This document shows positions 10,698-22,229 of a stretch of DNA of 64,000 bases, in pieces. Position 1 is the first letter of the stretch; each line of letters starts with the position of its first letter. Where the stretch lies: positions 2,852,001-2,916,000 of the forward strand of contig NC_089395.1 in assembly GCF_003171515.1 (NCBI RefSeq), read 5' to 3'. The notes under the pieces are model-generated. The model saw only the letters and a list, made by a program, of their open reading frames with translations. It was not told the origin of the DNA and ran no database searches. The stretch comes from Pyrenophora tritici-repentis. Lineage: Eukaryota; Ascomycota; Dothideomycetes; Pleosporales; Pleosporaceae. The position numbers and the translations under genes are program-made.

Positions 10698-12726
10698 CTA
10701 AGCCTTGTGCATCGCATCCTCTGCGCTGCTGTAGTCCCACTTGGGCAGCTTCATCGTACCCTTTTCGTTCAAATGCTTGTGCATGTCAAAGCTGTTCCAC
10801 AACAGGTGCGGTTCATGGCCCCATCCTTTCCTCAGGCACTCAAACTCGGCTTTGTTGAAGTAATCTTCCAGAATATCCCGGTAATCTGGGTGTGAGCACT
10901 TGTTGATGATGACCCGCGCTCGTTCTCTCGGTGAGAGCCCACGAACGTCCGCAAGCCCTTGCTCAGTGACGATGACATCGAGATCGTGCTCGGTCTGATC
11001 TACGTGTGTGCACATGGGAACGATGCAAGAAATGCCTGTGGGGTCCGTCTTTGTAGGGCGGGTTGAGGGCGTGTGCATGATTGAGTACTTTGATGAACGG
11101 AGGAAGTCAGCTGATCCGCCAAGACCGTTGAGCATTTTACTGCCCATGACACAAGTACTGTTTGCGTGTGCGTAAATGTCCACTTCTACTGGAGTGTTCA
11201 TTCCAATTACTCCGAGTCGACGGATGATTTCCGGTGAGTTGGAGACTTGCTGGGAGCGGAGGAGCAGCTTTGGCGCATAACGGTCCCAGTTGTCGTAGAA
11301 ACGTTGGAAACCATCAGGAGAGAATCGGATAGATGTAGCGGTTGCAAAGTCCAAGTTGCCAGAGTCGAAGAGATCGAGGAAAGAGTCCTGGAGCACTTCG
11401 GTCCATACTTTGAGGTTCTTGAAGTTGGCACCACCAGACTGTTCTTGTTAGTGACCATACATATCGAAACAAGTCGTTTGACTTACAGCAAGACCACCAA
11501 CCACAGCGTTGGCAATGTTTCCAATACCAGACTGTATTGGCAGCAAGTTCTCCGGTAGACGACCGTGATTGACCTCATGTTTCAGAAACTCAATCAAGTT
11601 CGCAGCAATGGCTCTCGACGTGTCATCCTCGGGTGCGTTAGGCTGCGTCTGATCAGGATAGTCGCTTTCCACGATAGCGACAACCTTTTCGGGGTCGACC
11701 GGAATGTGAGGAGTACCGATGCGATCTTCGGGGGACATGATGAGGTATGGCTTTCGGCGGGGTGGGAGATCAGTCATGGTGATGTCGTGAAGACCTTCAA
11801 AAGAGGGAGCCGCCGTGTTCACCTCGATGATAATCTTGTCGGCCATTTGGATCAATTCCGGTGATGCGCCAACACTGGCACCTGGAATGATACCTCCATC
11901 TTCAGTAATCGCAGACGCCTCCACAATCGTAACATCCAGTTTGTTGTTGGGCTTGTTAAGTGTGTAGAAGCTAAGCAAAATCAGCTCAACCTTCTTTCCT
12001 GAGAACTCTGCACAATACCTACCCATACATCAGATCGACAGGAAACATGCTAAGATGCTTGTCGAAAAACTTGATGTTGCCATTGTTGATACCTTTGGCA
12101 ATCTCCTTGCCGACTTGATGCGGCGATCTCCGCTCAATCATGTTCAAGCGAGCCCATCGGTTCTCAGTCTCAGCCCCCGAAGAGGCACCGACAAAGAGAT
12201 TGTACTTTAGCTGGCCCTGAAGGCTGTTCTTTTCCACGTGGTCAGCCAAGGCAGTGGGGATCTTCCTATCATGACGTTAGCCTCAAGCTGCAAAGCAACA
12301 CGATCATCAAGGCCGAGATCGGCATAGCCACGTCTATTCCCAAATCTCTTGGACAGCCAAGATCGACTTCCAAAGGGTACTCGTTTCGACTTGATCCATG
12401 CGCAGCCAGAATTGTGGAGTCGGAGATAGCTCGGCTTTCGTCACTTCCGTTCCCCCTCGGATCCCGGGTAGGTAGATGAAAGAGCCTCATGAATTTGGCC
12501 GAACATAGAGTCAGACCGTCGAGATGTACTTACTTTGGATATCCGACACCTATTCGAAATCAGTTTGAGCCACAGACAATAAAAATGCATAAATCATACC
12601 AGTAAATCCCGACCAGCCAATGTAAGCCCCATTCGGAAAATGATGAAGCAAATCCTCCGCCTTTGCAATCTTCTTCAGATAACTCGGCCTCCTAACCCGA
12701 CTTCTCAAAGCCGCTGAGACAGACAT
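10698..12726 (-). CDS. ACH1: Acetyl-CoA hydrolase / CoA transferase (ACH1 family)
   Basis: Five exons (12726-12600, 12549-12534, 12265-12023, 11970-11487 and 11438-10698) give 536 residues, the usual length. The family moves CoA between acetyl-CoA and short acids such as succinate or propionate, in mitochondria, and helps detoxify propionyl-CoA. Visible features are the N-terminal [24 protein letters not shown]; the CoA-transferase glycine block [15 protein letters not shown]; the segment VWTEVLQDS, which probably holds the catalytic Glu; and the C-terminal [18 protein letters not shown]. Intron 2 is 268 nt, about five times longer than its neighbours, and follows a 16-nt exon. An open frame inside it has no conserved features. 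The gene appears intact. Confidence 0.95.
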
Positions 12727-13918
12727 GTTGAATTTGCTGTTTTTTGCTCGCTTGCAATAATGATTGTGATCCCAGCCAGGTGTCTTATCGATAGAGCTTC
12801 GGGGCTGTTATCCAATGATTTCTGGCGTTCAAACCATCAACAGATAGAGTGGAGAGGGAGCTGCGACAAGCAAAGTTGTGACAAAATCCAAGATTCTGGG
12901 GGAAGCTTTGTCGAATTTAAAGGATACGATGGTCCAGGCTAGCCTTGTTCGGAGGGTATGGAGTGATGTCGTGGGTTGGTGCTCAAAAGCTGGACCCACA
13001 CACCAAGCATGACGTCGCCGTAAAACCCCGGTCCGAGAAGAGGGGACTGGCTGGCTGATGCATTGGTCGTACGATTATCGACCGTGTATGTTACAAAATC
13101 TTTTTTTTTTCGGTAATGGTAGGTAGGCATTCTTGGGGTTTTGAGAAAATTTGTGTTGAGGAGGCTTTGGGGGGTTCTGCCTTTGCGCATGGGTTGATAC
13201 AGAGCATAAAGTACATATCAGAAGCCCGGTATTCGGACGACGACTACCACTGCATCTGATCCAGCCTGAATCCACGTCGAGATCTATTTGGTAGACTACT
13301 TCATTGCGAAGAAATGGACTGTATTGGTAAGTCTGGTACACCTACACATTCGTCCCGTGCTTACTAAGCATGCGTCGAATGCACCTTCCTCGACTCCACC
13401 GATGGGGTTTTTTTTGACTTTCCACAGACCCATAGTATACTGACTATGAATAGAAGACAGAAGAGCCAATAAACGGAAAAGCGAGAGAGTATCAGCTGCT
13501 CAACCAAACACGCCAGAGCGATTGATTCTATAGCGTCTCTCTACTCTCGGCCAGGGATACGCTCTGGTTCCACCACGTAGGGTATACATCTATAATACAG
13601 GCCCATTCAAACTCTCTTTGTCTGTAGCGCGCATCTTCCATATCCTCTATGCTCTCTTCATCGCTTCTGCCTCTGGCCGTTTACTCATACACCATGGAAC
13701 CAACCCCAGTGTGATGGTGGTGATCATGACCGACTGCATCGCTTGCCGTCTGATACGAGGCAAATCCTGCTGTTGCTCTTCCAGATAACAACAGTCCATC
13801 GCAAGGCCGACCCTCTAGGCTACCCAATAGCCATATTCGATATCTCAACACCCAATCCATGGTAACGCGGCATCATTTATTCATCCAACCCATTCCCCCC
13901 AGCATCGCCATCTAGCGC
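12727..13918. other. Intergenic, no gene seen
   Basis: About 1.2 kb lies between the acetyl-CoA hydrolase promoter and the 3' end of the GT32 gene. It has T-runs and scattered short frames but no recognisable coding or RNA signal. Confidence 0.5.
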
Positions 13919-14852
13919 TCACCCCCCCCTATCATTCTTCCACGTCCCCGCATAATGATGCGTCACCAACCTAGGCGGCAGCACACTCTCCACCTCCTCG
14001 CTATACTTATTCGCCGACGCCGCGAACGACTTCCGGCATAACCAGCACATCGCCCACCAACCTCGGCTGCAGCAACTCCTGCATCTCACGCACATCCACA
14101 GTCTTATTAAGCATCCTCCCCAGACTCTTAAACACACTCCTTGTCAACCGCCGCGGCCCCGTAAAATCAACCACATCGCCCATGATATCCAACGACGCGC
14201 CCTCAACACCAATGTTGTGTTCGGCCGTCTTCTCCCGCAGTGTAAGCAGTATGTCGTCGATGATTTGCATCATATGTGGGGACCGTGGTTTAGCCATGAT
14301 AGTCCAGCTAGCGAATTGTCGGACGTACACACCGGGCCAGCCTTGGTCGAACTCCCACCCTACAACGAGCGAGGCGTTGGCCTGGTATTCAGACGGCACC
14401 CATGTGCCAATAGGTGTCTCGCAGGATACGTCTAGATCGGACCATATACCGCCGCGGTCCCAGAGGAGGAGGTAGCGCAGGAAATCTGCTTTGTAGATGG
14501 GGATGGGGAGGGCGAGGTAGTTTGCGACGATGTCCGGGCGGGAAGCGAAAGCTGTACGGACGTAGTCGTCGCTGCTTTCGTCGGTCATGAAGTGCGCTGT
14601 GTAGGAAGGGTTGTTTTTGATACAGCTGTCTGTCCAGTTTTGCGTTTCTGGAGAGAGGCCATTAGGACCTAGTTTATACCAGATTTGTCGGGGAAAGCCG
14701 GTGTCCTGTACGGTGGTCGTAACGGCCCCTGGTATACGAATGACAAAGCGGTCCTGAGAGGAGAGGATGTGGTAAATCAACACTAATGTACACAGCGCGA
14801 TGAAAGAGTGGTAAGTGAAGACCTTGGATAACTGCACTGGTCGTAACAGCAT
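13919..14852 (-). CDS. GT32 (OCH1-like) glycosyltransferase, type II membrane protein; one-base frameshift near 3' end
   Basis: A short cytosolic N-terminus precedes a signal anchor at about residues 14-31 and a lumenal GT32 domain. The domain shows FPRQIWYKLG, the ADFLRYLLLWDRGGIWSDLDV block with the metal-binding D139-L-D141, and EGASLDIMGDVV. Such enzymes add mannose to N-glycans or glycolipids in the Golgi. The main frame stops early at 14007. The expected C-terminus (SFAASANKYSEE ... RLVTHHYAGTWKND) continues one base out of frame and ends at 13919. Reading one G fewer at 14033-14034 gives a continuous 310-residue protein with the usual ending. A sequence error or a recent frameshift are both possible; no intron fits the gap. 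Confidence 0.85.
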
Positions 14853-15004
14853 GATTTCAGCTCGGGGCTAAGAATAATAATAAAAAAAAGGAGAAGACGA
14901 GAAATGCGAAATTCACAAAAAGAGAACAAAATGGGCGTTTTCATGACATTTTCTCTTGTCGGGGGATTCATTCAAATGAACGTTTTGGCTCCATATATCA
15001 TATG

Positions 15005-15241
15005 TATTGGAACAAGGTCTCCTCTGGTGGTATGACTACCATAGGGAACCGAGTAGAGGTATGTTAGGTCACCACGTATTGGATTGAACTACACTAAGAG
15101 CTGTTGTTCTGTCTTCTTATTATCATGATGATCTGGGGATTTACATGACAGATCATCATTCCGCGTCGGTCCTTCTGCTCGGGCTTACTTCCACGAGCCT
15201 CATCCCCGCCGACCTGGACTGAACCTTACATCTTCTCAACA
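15005..15241 (+). repeat. Solo LTR (family 1) with 5-bp target duplication
   Basis: The 237-bp sequence begins (T)ATTGGAACAAGG and ends CTTCTCAACA, flanked by ATATG on both sides (15000-15004 and 15242-15246). It is homologous to 22565-22799, 41881-42115 and, more distantly, 40897-41122. No internal retroelement sequence remains, so it is a solo LTR left by recombination. It marks the upstream side of the GT32 gene. The rest of 14853-15004 shows nothing. Confidence 0.85.
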
Positions 15242-15246
15242 ATATG

Positions 15247-16158
15247 GTATAAGCGCGCTGCGGGAAACGGCCAGAATGGCTCCCGCGCAATAGACACCAA
15301 GTGCTTCGTGCACCCCTTGTTTGGAAAATTAAACACAATTTGTAGCGCCTAGTTATCCAATCCCGTAACTACGGTTTCCAGGAGCAGCCCGTGGTTTGTG
15401 GGCTATGGCGCGTGCATATGCAAAGCTTGGGCAAGCAATCACATAAGGGTACTCGGATTCCTACCGTAACCAGGTTATCAAGGGGCTGAGAGTGGGATTG
15501 ATACGGCAAGCATCTATTCCTAGGTAGGCAAGTATCTAACAGTCATGGCTCAATTTAGTAACTTAACCAGCTCGCTTAACCTTATTGAGTTAAGCCAAGA
15601 GAATCCTGGCGCATCCATGCTCACCCGCTCAGTTCTTCCAGGTACCCCCGTACGGGAGTCCACGGGAGAGCCGAGGAGTCGCATGTCTTACTTATGTGTG
15701 TGGTATAATTACAGAGAAGAAGATACTTAGTCGAGAATGATAGCTGATGAGAGAACTACTAGGGCACCAGGCTGAGAGGTTGTGAACGAGATGGCTGCAC
15801 ACCCTCACAGGACTCAAGCTCAAGACATCGGTTACGGCTCCCAATGGATGAACTCCGATCGTCTCCATCAAGGGAATCTGAATAGCAAGAAATGCTTTCT
15901 CACAAGCGCCGTATAGGTACGAAGCGCTGCTGTGCCTCATTCGTGCGTTCCGCCACCGCATCAATCACATTCCATGGGTAGGAGAAGTACATGAGCCCAT
16001 ACCCGACTTCTTCGTGTTGCAGCTCGCCCATAGTCTTTGCAGTTGTACTTCTCTGGCCCTCGCTATTTGTCTTTTTTCGCCCTGCATTTGAGCACTTTTT
16101 CTTAGTCATCACACTACACTCACACTCGTTCAGTCTTCGACGGCCGATCTCTCTCATC
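15247..16158. other. Intergenic, no gene seen
   Basis: About 900 bases without a convincing coding frame lie upstream of the Mid2-like gene. The last 150 bases are pyrimidine-rich, as is common before fungal start codons. Confidence 0.5.
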
Positions 16159-17165
16159 ATGGGCTGCCTGGCAGCATATACTCTAGTGACCGGACTATTT
16201 ACCCACGTCTCCGGACTAATGATCTTCACCAACCCCCCGCCGTTTGGAACAACCGGCGACTTCAGCAATAGCCCAACATACGACGCAGGGACTATTGTGA
16301 ACGTCGGTTGGACCCCCGGCGAAGACGGAGGCGGTGTTTCCCTGGTCCTGTACCAACAGAATGAAACAGACGGGGTGTGGTTTGGAGATATGGAATATCT
16401 AACTCGTAAGCAACTGTCTCAGAACTTCCCCCCCCCCTAAGAAAAACAAACGAACAAACAAACAAGCTAGTTAACCATGAAATTCAGAAAACGCAGTGAA
16501 ATATCACGAGTTACTCTTGGCTTGTTGGGACGAGAAAGAACCTCGAGATATCGAACCTGTTCTATCTCAGTCTTTTCCAAGAAGGAAAAGGGGGTGGGGA
16601 TTCGAGTAGTCGTTACTTTTACATTGAGGAGAGTCGCGCTGGAGATATTGCATCGTCGTCTTCTTCGGTCATGTTTCCGACATCGACATCGACATCGCAA
16701 GCCGCGTCGTCGACCGGTACACCGGCCCCAACACAGACAAGCTCGCCCGAGTCAAGTACCCCATCAAACACAGAAACAACCAGCATACCAACCAGCAGCG
16801 CAACAACCGCACCCAACCTCTCCACCCAAGCCACCTCCCCAGCCGCCTTCCCCCTAGCCGCCAAGATCGGCCTCGGCGTAGGCATACCCGTCGCACTCAT
16901 CCTAGGCCTCGCAGCAGGATGGTTCCTTTTCCGGCGCCAGCGTCACGAGAAAAACGACGTTATGCCAGAGTACGCAGTACACGAGGTACATGTACCTATG
17001 ACCCAGTACAAGAGCTACGACAACGCAAGTCACCACGGTAGTGATATGAATGTGACGGAGGCGCCTGCGCATTCCCCCGTGGAGTTGGCACAGGGCTATT
17101 ATGCGTGGAAAAGTCAAGCACAGAGTAAATCCGAGACTCCTGCAATAGTGCGGTATGAGATGTGA
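16159..17165 (+). CDS. Mid2-like single-pass surface protein; one-base frameshift near intron acceptor
   Basis: The N-terminus looks like a signal peptide followed by an extracellular domain (NPPPFGTTGDFSNSPTY, then VNVGWTPGEDGG). After an intron from 16406 to about 16496 the domain continues with NITSYSWLVGTRKNL and ISNLFYLSLFQEG. Next comes a Ser/Thr-rich stalk, a TM helix (KIGLGVGIPVALILGLAAGW) and a cytoplasmic tail. This is a common fungal architecture, sometimes annotated as Mid2 or wall-stress-sensor-like. No acceptor joins the exons in frame, because a TGA at 16497-16499 blocks the downstream frame. One A fewer in the AAA just after the CAG acceptor joins them and gives 304 residues. 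A role in surface sensing or adhesion is inference. Confidence 0.7.
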
Positions 17166-17799
17166 GCAGGTTCTCCTTTCACGTACGGTTGTAAAAAAAA
17201 GCTGTGGATTCTTGCCGAGGCTTGCTGTATATGAAATGCACGGGTTTGTGCAGTAATGTAATAGTAGTATGAAAAACTTGTCACGGATGAATGTGAAAGA
17301 ATAATCAAACGCTGTATACTCCTCCATCCACACAACTACTAAAGCAGATTGGGATGTCTACATGATCCTGTTAAAGAGCGCGGAGTTCTACTAAAGAAAT
17401 GTTACAGCTACAACTCGACGCCTATCCGAGATTCAACGCTTCTCCGCTTCTCAACCGTGGTTGTTAACTCGATAATAAGGTCGCTACCGGGGTTCGACTG
17501 CGTATGTGCTGTTGCTCAGCGTTTGGGTGGTTCTGTCTTCTGGGGACTAGGCGATCTGGATTCTGCACCAATCAAACAGGGGCGCAGGGTTGCATAGAAC
17601 GATTGAAAAAAGCTTTGATCGGTAGGAAGGGTAAGTAGATTCAAGACCAATACATTGGCATATAAGGTGTCAATAACAACGTTGCGTGCTCGACGCTAAA
17701 CTACGGGAAATATAACAACAATACACATTCTTTATGAACCACATGGAACGAATAACTTTTTATCGCAAAAAGGTCATAATAATTCGAAGGGGTGTAAAT
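17166..17799. other. Intergenic between convergent genes, no gene seen
   Basis: The region is AT-rich, with several short A/T runs consistent with 3' UTR and polyadenylation regions of the two convergent genes. Confidence 0.5.
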
Positions 17800-18612
17800 T
17801 TACTGCCTGACCTCGTTAACAGCCATGGTCAAGCCAGTTGACCCGTTACTAGAAATACTACTAGTACTACTACCACTCTTCCTTCTTCGATGCTGTTTGG
17901 TATTCGAGCTCGTACTAAGCCGCCGACCGGACGCCGTGTATTGTGGGGGAAAGTAGCTAGACTCATCGTCCATGACAAAGCGTACTGGTGTCCTGGACCT
18001 GCTCTGCACAGGGCTCATGCGGAGTGCCTCTGAACTAACACTCCATCGTTGACTTGGACTAGCACCACCTGTTGCACTTCGCTTGTGTCTCCTAGGCGCT
18101 TCAGCAGGCAGCTGAAGTCGAGAGTTGATGCCCATCCATAGTGCTTCTTCGTCGTCGTCGCCGGCTACTCTCCAGCCCCCTACGCCTTCATAGTCTCGTG
18201 TCAATCCGCCCGTACCAATGAGTGCAGAGAGTGAATTGTTCTTGTGCTGTAAAAGGCGTGAGCTGTGTAGAGAAGGCACGCTGATGTCATGCGAGGACGC
18301 GGTGCTCGCGGTGCTGCTCCGTTGCCGGTGCCGATTCGGGGACTGTCGGGCCGACGACGCAAGAGAGGAGCGATGGCTAGAGACATATTTCGGTGATGAA
18401 GGAGTAAGCCATACGCTGACGACCGCAATGGCAAGATCAAAGTAGACCTGAAGCGCGCGGAAAGAAAGAAACACGATGGCGATTGACGTGGTGAAGACGG
18501 CCAGGATCGCGAGCGGGATAGAGATGCCGACCAAGACCAAGAGTGCGATGAAATATACGGGATTCCACATGTTGACCGTAACGCTGACGCTGGGTGAGCC
18601 CAGCCCCAGCAT
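17800..18612 (-). CDS. Two-TM hypothetical membrane protein with basic Ser-rich tail
   Basis: The first ATG in frame is at 18612, giving 270 residues; the frame extends further upstream without an ATG. Two adjacent hydrophobic segments (VYFIALLVLVGISIPLAIL, then IAIVFLSFRALQVYFDLAIA) form a hairpin-like membrane region near residues 15-70. A tail of about 200 residues rich in Ser and Arg follows, with repeated SSxSSxS blocks. I do not recognise the family. Topology suggests an ER or lipid-associated protein with a cytosolic tail, which is speculative. It lies 138 bases downstream of the small membrane protein gene at 18751 and on the same strand. Confidence 0.65.
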   Translation of the reverse strand: MLGLGSPSVSVTVNMWNPVYFIALLVLVGISIPLAILAVFTTSIAIVFLSFRALQVYFDLAIAVVSVWLTPSSPKYVSSHRSSLASSARQSPNRHRQRSSTASTASSHDISVPSLHSSRLLQHKNNSLSALIGTGGLTRDYEGVGGWRVAGDDDEEALWMGINSRLQLPAEAPRRHKRSATGGASPSQRWSVSSEALRMSPVQSRSRTPVRFVMDDESSYFPPQYTASGRRLSTSSNTKQHRRRKSGSSTSSISSNGSTGLTMAVNEVRQ

Positions 18613-18750
18613 TTTGACCTCTATCTCGACTTTGTTGTGTCGGAAGTGACGTGACGGAGTGTGAAACGGTTCGCATGTGATAGACGGTTGCGGGGAAACG
18701 CCAAGCCCGGACCCTAAACTCGGCACCAACTCTTTTTTGTTGGATTCCCA

Positions 18751-19077
18751 CTAAAAGCGTCTCGCTGTGTTTCGCGCAGGTGTGATTCCGATGCCGATGA
18801 GTACGGCGCCCAGAGAAGTGCCCTTGAAGATGCTCTCGTACTGCTCAATTTTCAGACGCGTGCTGTAGGGCTGGCGTTTGATGCGAAGGAACGTCGCTCC
18901 CGTCACAGCGAGCCAAGCGCCAAAGAGTATCTCATAACGGTATTTCTCCAGCACTGATTCCGATACCTGTGGAGGCATGGCTTTGCGGCGATTCAGCCGA
19001 TGCAAAGCTGGGAGGGGAGGATGTGGTGAGATGCAACCTGCGATGGGCATGGGCTGGGTAACATGGAGGAACTTCAT
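18751..19077 (-). CDS. Small two-TM protein, possibly mitochondrial
   Basis: A 108-residue protein starting at an ATG, with a second in-frame Met at residue 34 (18978). The segment EILFGAWLAVTGATFLRIKRQ and a second hydrophobic stretch GTSLGAVLIGIGITPA form two TM helices, with basic residues between and after them. The N-terminus before residue 34 is basic and could be a mitochondrial presequence, or the true start could be the second Met. The size and layout resemble small inner-membrane proteins, but I do not recognise the family. The short spacing to the next gene on the same strand is notable. Confidence 0.55.
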   Translation of the reverse strand: MKFLHVTQPMPIAGCISPHPPLPALHRLNRRKAMPPQVSESVLEKYRYEILFGAWLAVTGATFLRIKRQPYSTRLKIEQYESIFKGTSLGAVLIGIGITPARNTARRF

Positions 19078-19324
19078 GACGTCGTCAGCCCACCGTCACG
19101 AGCCCGCCACACCCGGTCACACCAGGAACTGCTAACACCTTAATCGCCATTTCAGCAGCCCATCGTCGATGAGTCCAGCGTATAGTGTATAGTGCTTTCA
19201 CTACCTCTGTCCTGCGATCCGTTTCCAAAATGTCAGCATTGTGGACTACCCAAGTTTCGCTTTGTGCATTCACGGTGTGGATGAGGCCATCGCATTGTGG
19301 ACGCATGGAATGAATTCTTTTGGT

Positions 19325-19332
19325 TATATAAA
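19325..19332 (+). promoter_or_regulatory. TATA box upstream of 19390 gene
   Basis: TATATAAA lies 58 bases before the ATG at 19390, a spacing compatible with a core promoter. Confidence 0.45.
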
Positions 19333-19389
19333 CAAATACCGGGATCTACAAAGTATTCACCACAGCAAACCATTCGGGTATCACTCAAC

Positions 19390-19932
19390 ATGGAAGGCAC
19401 AATCTACATGATCGGTTCACTAACAGTCGTCACGATGCTTTTTATGCTCACCATCGTAGCAGTGCCCGGATTGAAGGAACGCATTGTGAAGCTGGCTTCA
19501 AGTTCCTTCCGTCGCTCGCTCGCCCCAGTTCTCCCTTTGGTGGAGTCTCCGCGTGTTCAACTCCCAGTTCTTCCTGTGCTGCAGCCTTCGCGTGTTCAAT
19601 CCCCAGTTCTCCCTGTGGTGTGGCCTTCGCGTGCTCAACCTGATGTGACAGTGATGCAGACTGCGCAGGCCCAGCCTGAAGTGACAGAGACACCAGGACA
19701 GCAGAAGGATTTCATTCAGCGTCAAGCTGAACCTGTGCGCGACAATTGGACACAACCGACTGCTGTTACAGCTCCCCCGCAGACTCGCCTGACTACGCGT
19801 GACTTGGAGCGTCAAAGGTTCAAGGATAAGTACTTGCCTCGTAGTCCAGGGAAGGATGCGCTTCAGGATGAGTTCCACCGCAAGGCTCGTGAAGGGTTTA
19901 GGCCAAATCCTAATGGTTATCGTTACTATTAG
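19390..19932 (+). CDS. Small single-TM protein with Pro/Val-rich internal repeats
   Basis: A single-exon frame from ATG 19390 gives 180 residues. A hydrophobic segment near the N-terminus (TIYMIGSLTVVTMLFMLTIV) is a TM anchor or signal peptide. It is followed by degenerate repeats of about 12 residues built on PSRVQxPVLPV (residues about 52-90), then a charged C-terminal half ending PNPNGYRYY. I do not recognise the family. The anchor plus low-complexity repeats suggest a small surface or secreted protein. It is the last apparently undisturbed gene before the repeat-rich region. Confidence 0.55.
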   Translation: MEGTIYMIGSLTVVTMLFMLTIVAVPGLKERIVKLASSSFRRSLAPVLPLVESPRVQLPVLPVLQPSRVQSPVLPVVWPSRAQPDVTVMQTAQAQPEVTETPGQQKDFIQRQAEPVRDNWTQPTAVTAPPQTRLTTRDLERQRFKDKYLPRSPGKDALQDEFHRKAREGFRPNPNGYRYY

Positions 19933-20377
19933 GTTAGAGTCTATGAAGTAAGGTAGAAGAAATGGCGACTCGAGTGCCTCGGTGAGCATGTCGGGATAGA
20001 TGGGGGTAGGTAAGTTGTTTACGTCCGTTCTTTCCGGTTGGTTTTACTGCTTTCTGTTAGTAAGTTTACTTCCGCCCTGTCGTCAACTCTGTTTTCTCTA
20101 ATCGATTTTTTGCTTTCTGCGTTGAATCTCTGCGTGAAGATAGACTATCATTAACAAAATTATCATAAACCCATCTCGAACTCTCCACAAGTGCACATTT
20201 TTATTCCTTCCGCTGTTCCTGAATTCTCACAGCTTCTCACTTCTTTCTTCATATTCTGGCAGTTTCACAGCGCATCATGCTTGTATTCGAAACAATATTG
20301 TCGGCCATAGGGCTTATCCCTTGGCTCCTCCTTGGGCAACCAGGCAGCCACCCATTTACCCGCTAGTACCTTTACGG
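19933..20377. other. Intergenic, no gene seen
   Basis: This is the 3' flank of the 19390 gene, AT-rich, without coding or RNA signals, up to the edge of the first decayed transposon. Confidence 0.5.
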
Positions 20378-21290
20378 CAGACTTGTCAACAATCAATCCG
20401 ATCAATCCAGAGACTCTAGATTGGATTGATTGGGTCGTCACAAGGCTCCGGATTGATTAGATTGATTAAGGTGAAGATTTAGAGTAGATTAATTGCGGAT
20501 TGATTGAAGATTGGCAGATTGGGCTGCCGAGAAGGACAAATTTTCGCTGTAGTTACTGCGACGGCTCGTCCCAATCGTCCACCCCGTACTTCATCGCCAT
20601 CTCCTCGTCGGTATACGCCGCGGCTGCCTTCTCTGGTATTGTGAAGCCTCCCCGCGCCTATGAACGTATGAGCTAAAGCGCTGCAAGCAGCTGCGCTCCA
20701 ATTTTACGGCGGCGAGGCTTAAGGAGATCGCCGAGCTCGCTAAACAGGCGCTCGCACTTACAGCTAGATGCTGGTATTGTTAATATATCAATCGCGAGGC
20801 GGCTAAGGTTAGGGTATTTAGGAGCGAGGTCTATCTAATATCGCACAACGTTGCCGTTATTGTACTGCTTCTTCGTCCACATCGGCTCGTACTTGCGCCA
20901 TTGTTCGTATTCATCGAGGTTAAGCTCACTGCTGCCCTTGTTGTAGCTCACGAGCGCTTTAATAGCGTCGTCGATATCGCTTAAGGTAGACGGTCGGCTG
21001 CGAGAATTCAGCACCGCTACTAGCTTGTAGAGCGCCTAAAGCTGCCTAAAAGCTGCGTTGTTCGTATTAATCCACCCAGCTTTATCGGCCCAGCTGTTCT
21101 CGCAGTAGTGCTTGTAGTATAGATAGAGGCAGACAGCTACGTAGTAGGCAGGCGAGTCGTCAAGCTTTAAGTAGTACGCATCGGCCTTACGCCACGCGGC
21201 TTTAAGATTAATCGTAAGGTGGTCTTCAGGTGCTTTAGCGTGGGCTTTAAAGTCTACATTATTGTGATGGGCTGGAGCCCAGTTGGTGAA
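20378..21290 (-). pseudogene. Decayed hAT transposase (C-terminal half) with terminal repeat
   Basis: Reading the minus strand and ignoring stops gives the hAT C-terminal signature: AWRKADAYYLKLDDSPAYY, a later SWADKAGW, and then the dimerisation region with PASSCKCERLFSELGDLLKP. Several in-frame stops are present, so the gene is dead. The outer edge, CAGACTTGTCAACAATC at 20378-20394, resembles the terminal repeat of the small MITEs elsewhere in this window (CAGACTCCGCAACAATC). GATTGATT-type subterminal repeats fill 20390-20530. The N-terminal half of the transposase is missing. It may be a relative of the source element for those MITEs. Confidence 0.75.
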
Positions 21291-22229
21291 TCCTCGATGA
21301 TATCTCGGTCCGAACGACGCTCAGACCATCCGCACAGTCCATAGGCAGAAGGTTAACTTACCGTGTCCGTGCGCGCAATGCGCCGCCCAACAACACCATC
21401 TCAAATCCAAAAATGAGGCTATAGATCACCACACAAAAGCTATTATCGCGAGATTTCATAGAGTAGTAGTATTTTAATGCCCCTGATTACTTTGCGCTAC
21501 TTATATTTGCTCGGCAATCTGATGTTCCGGCCGCAGCGGCTCACTTTTAGTGGTGGGGCTGGTGCAGCTCCTGAGGCCTCTTCAACAGCTGCAGCATCCG
21601 CAACACGTTTTTGACGCTTATTGCGATTACTAGAGCTTGTTGAAGCCTTACTCTTACCGTTTTGGGACTGTTGGATAGCTTTTTTGGAGTCAAGATCGGC
21701 CTTTTTGCGGGCGCGTTTAGCCTCCTTCTCGGCCTTCTCCTTCATCCTCCTCTCCCTAGCTGCCTCTCGTTCGGCACGCTTCTCCTGAGCTAATCGAAGC
21801 TTGTATAACCTTGCCTAGTCTCTTAACTCTTTTATCTTAGCTTTTTAGAGTGCCTCCTGATCTCTCTGTTATTCTATTTAGATCCTACGCTCCTTAGCCT
21901 CCTGGATCTTCCTTGGCGACCAGAAAATAGCTCCCCTATAATAGTTATCCTTGTTTTTTTTAGAGTTTTAAGGGGAAGCTTTTTTACTGGTAAGCCCTTC
22001 TACTCAACCTATTTAGGAGACCCCTTACCTCCTTGTGAAGGAGCGTATTTTGGGTGGCGAGATGATAGATGGTTCTCCGGAGTCTTTTCACCTCCCTACT
22101 CCTCCTTTCACCCTTGGCTACTTTGACGACCAGTGAATAGATCCTGCGCTAATCTAACCCGTTGATAGGCTCCGTTAACTCCTCGTCCTTATCTACTACC
22201 TTAGGGGTAGTACAGGTGAATCTTTTTGT

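Noticed and set aside
12269..12490. 73-codon frame inside ACH1 intron 2
   Set aside because: No homology features, and splicing it out gives the correct family sequence; it is intronic.
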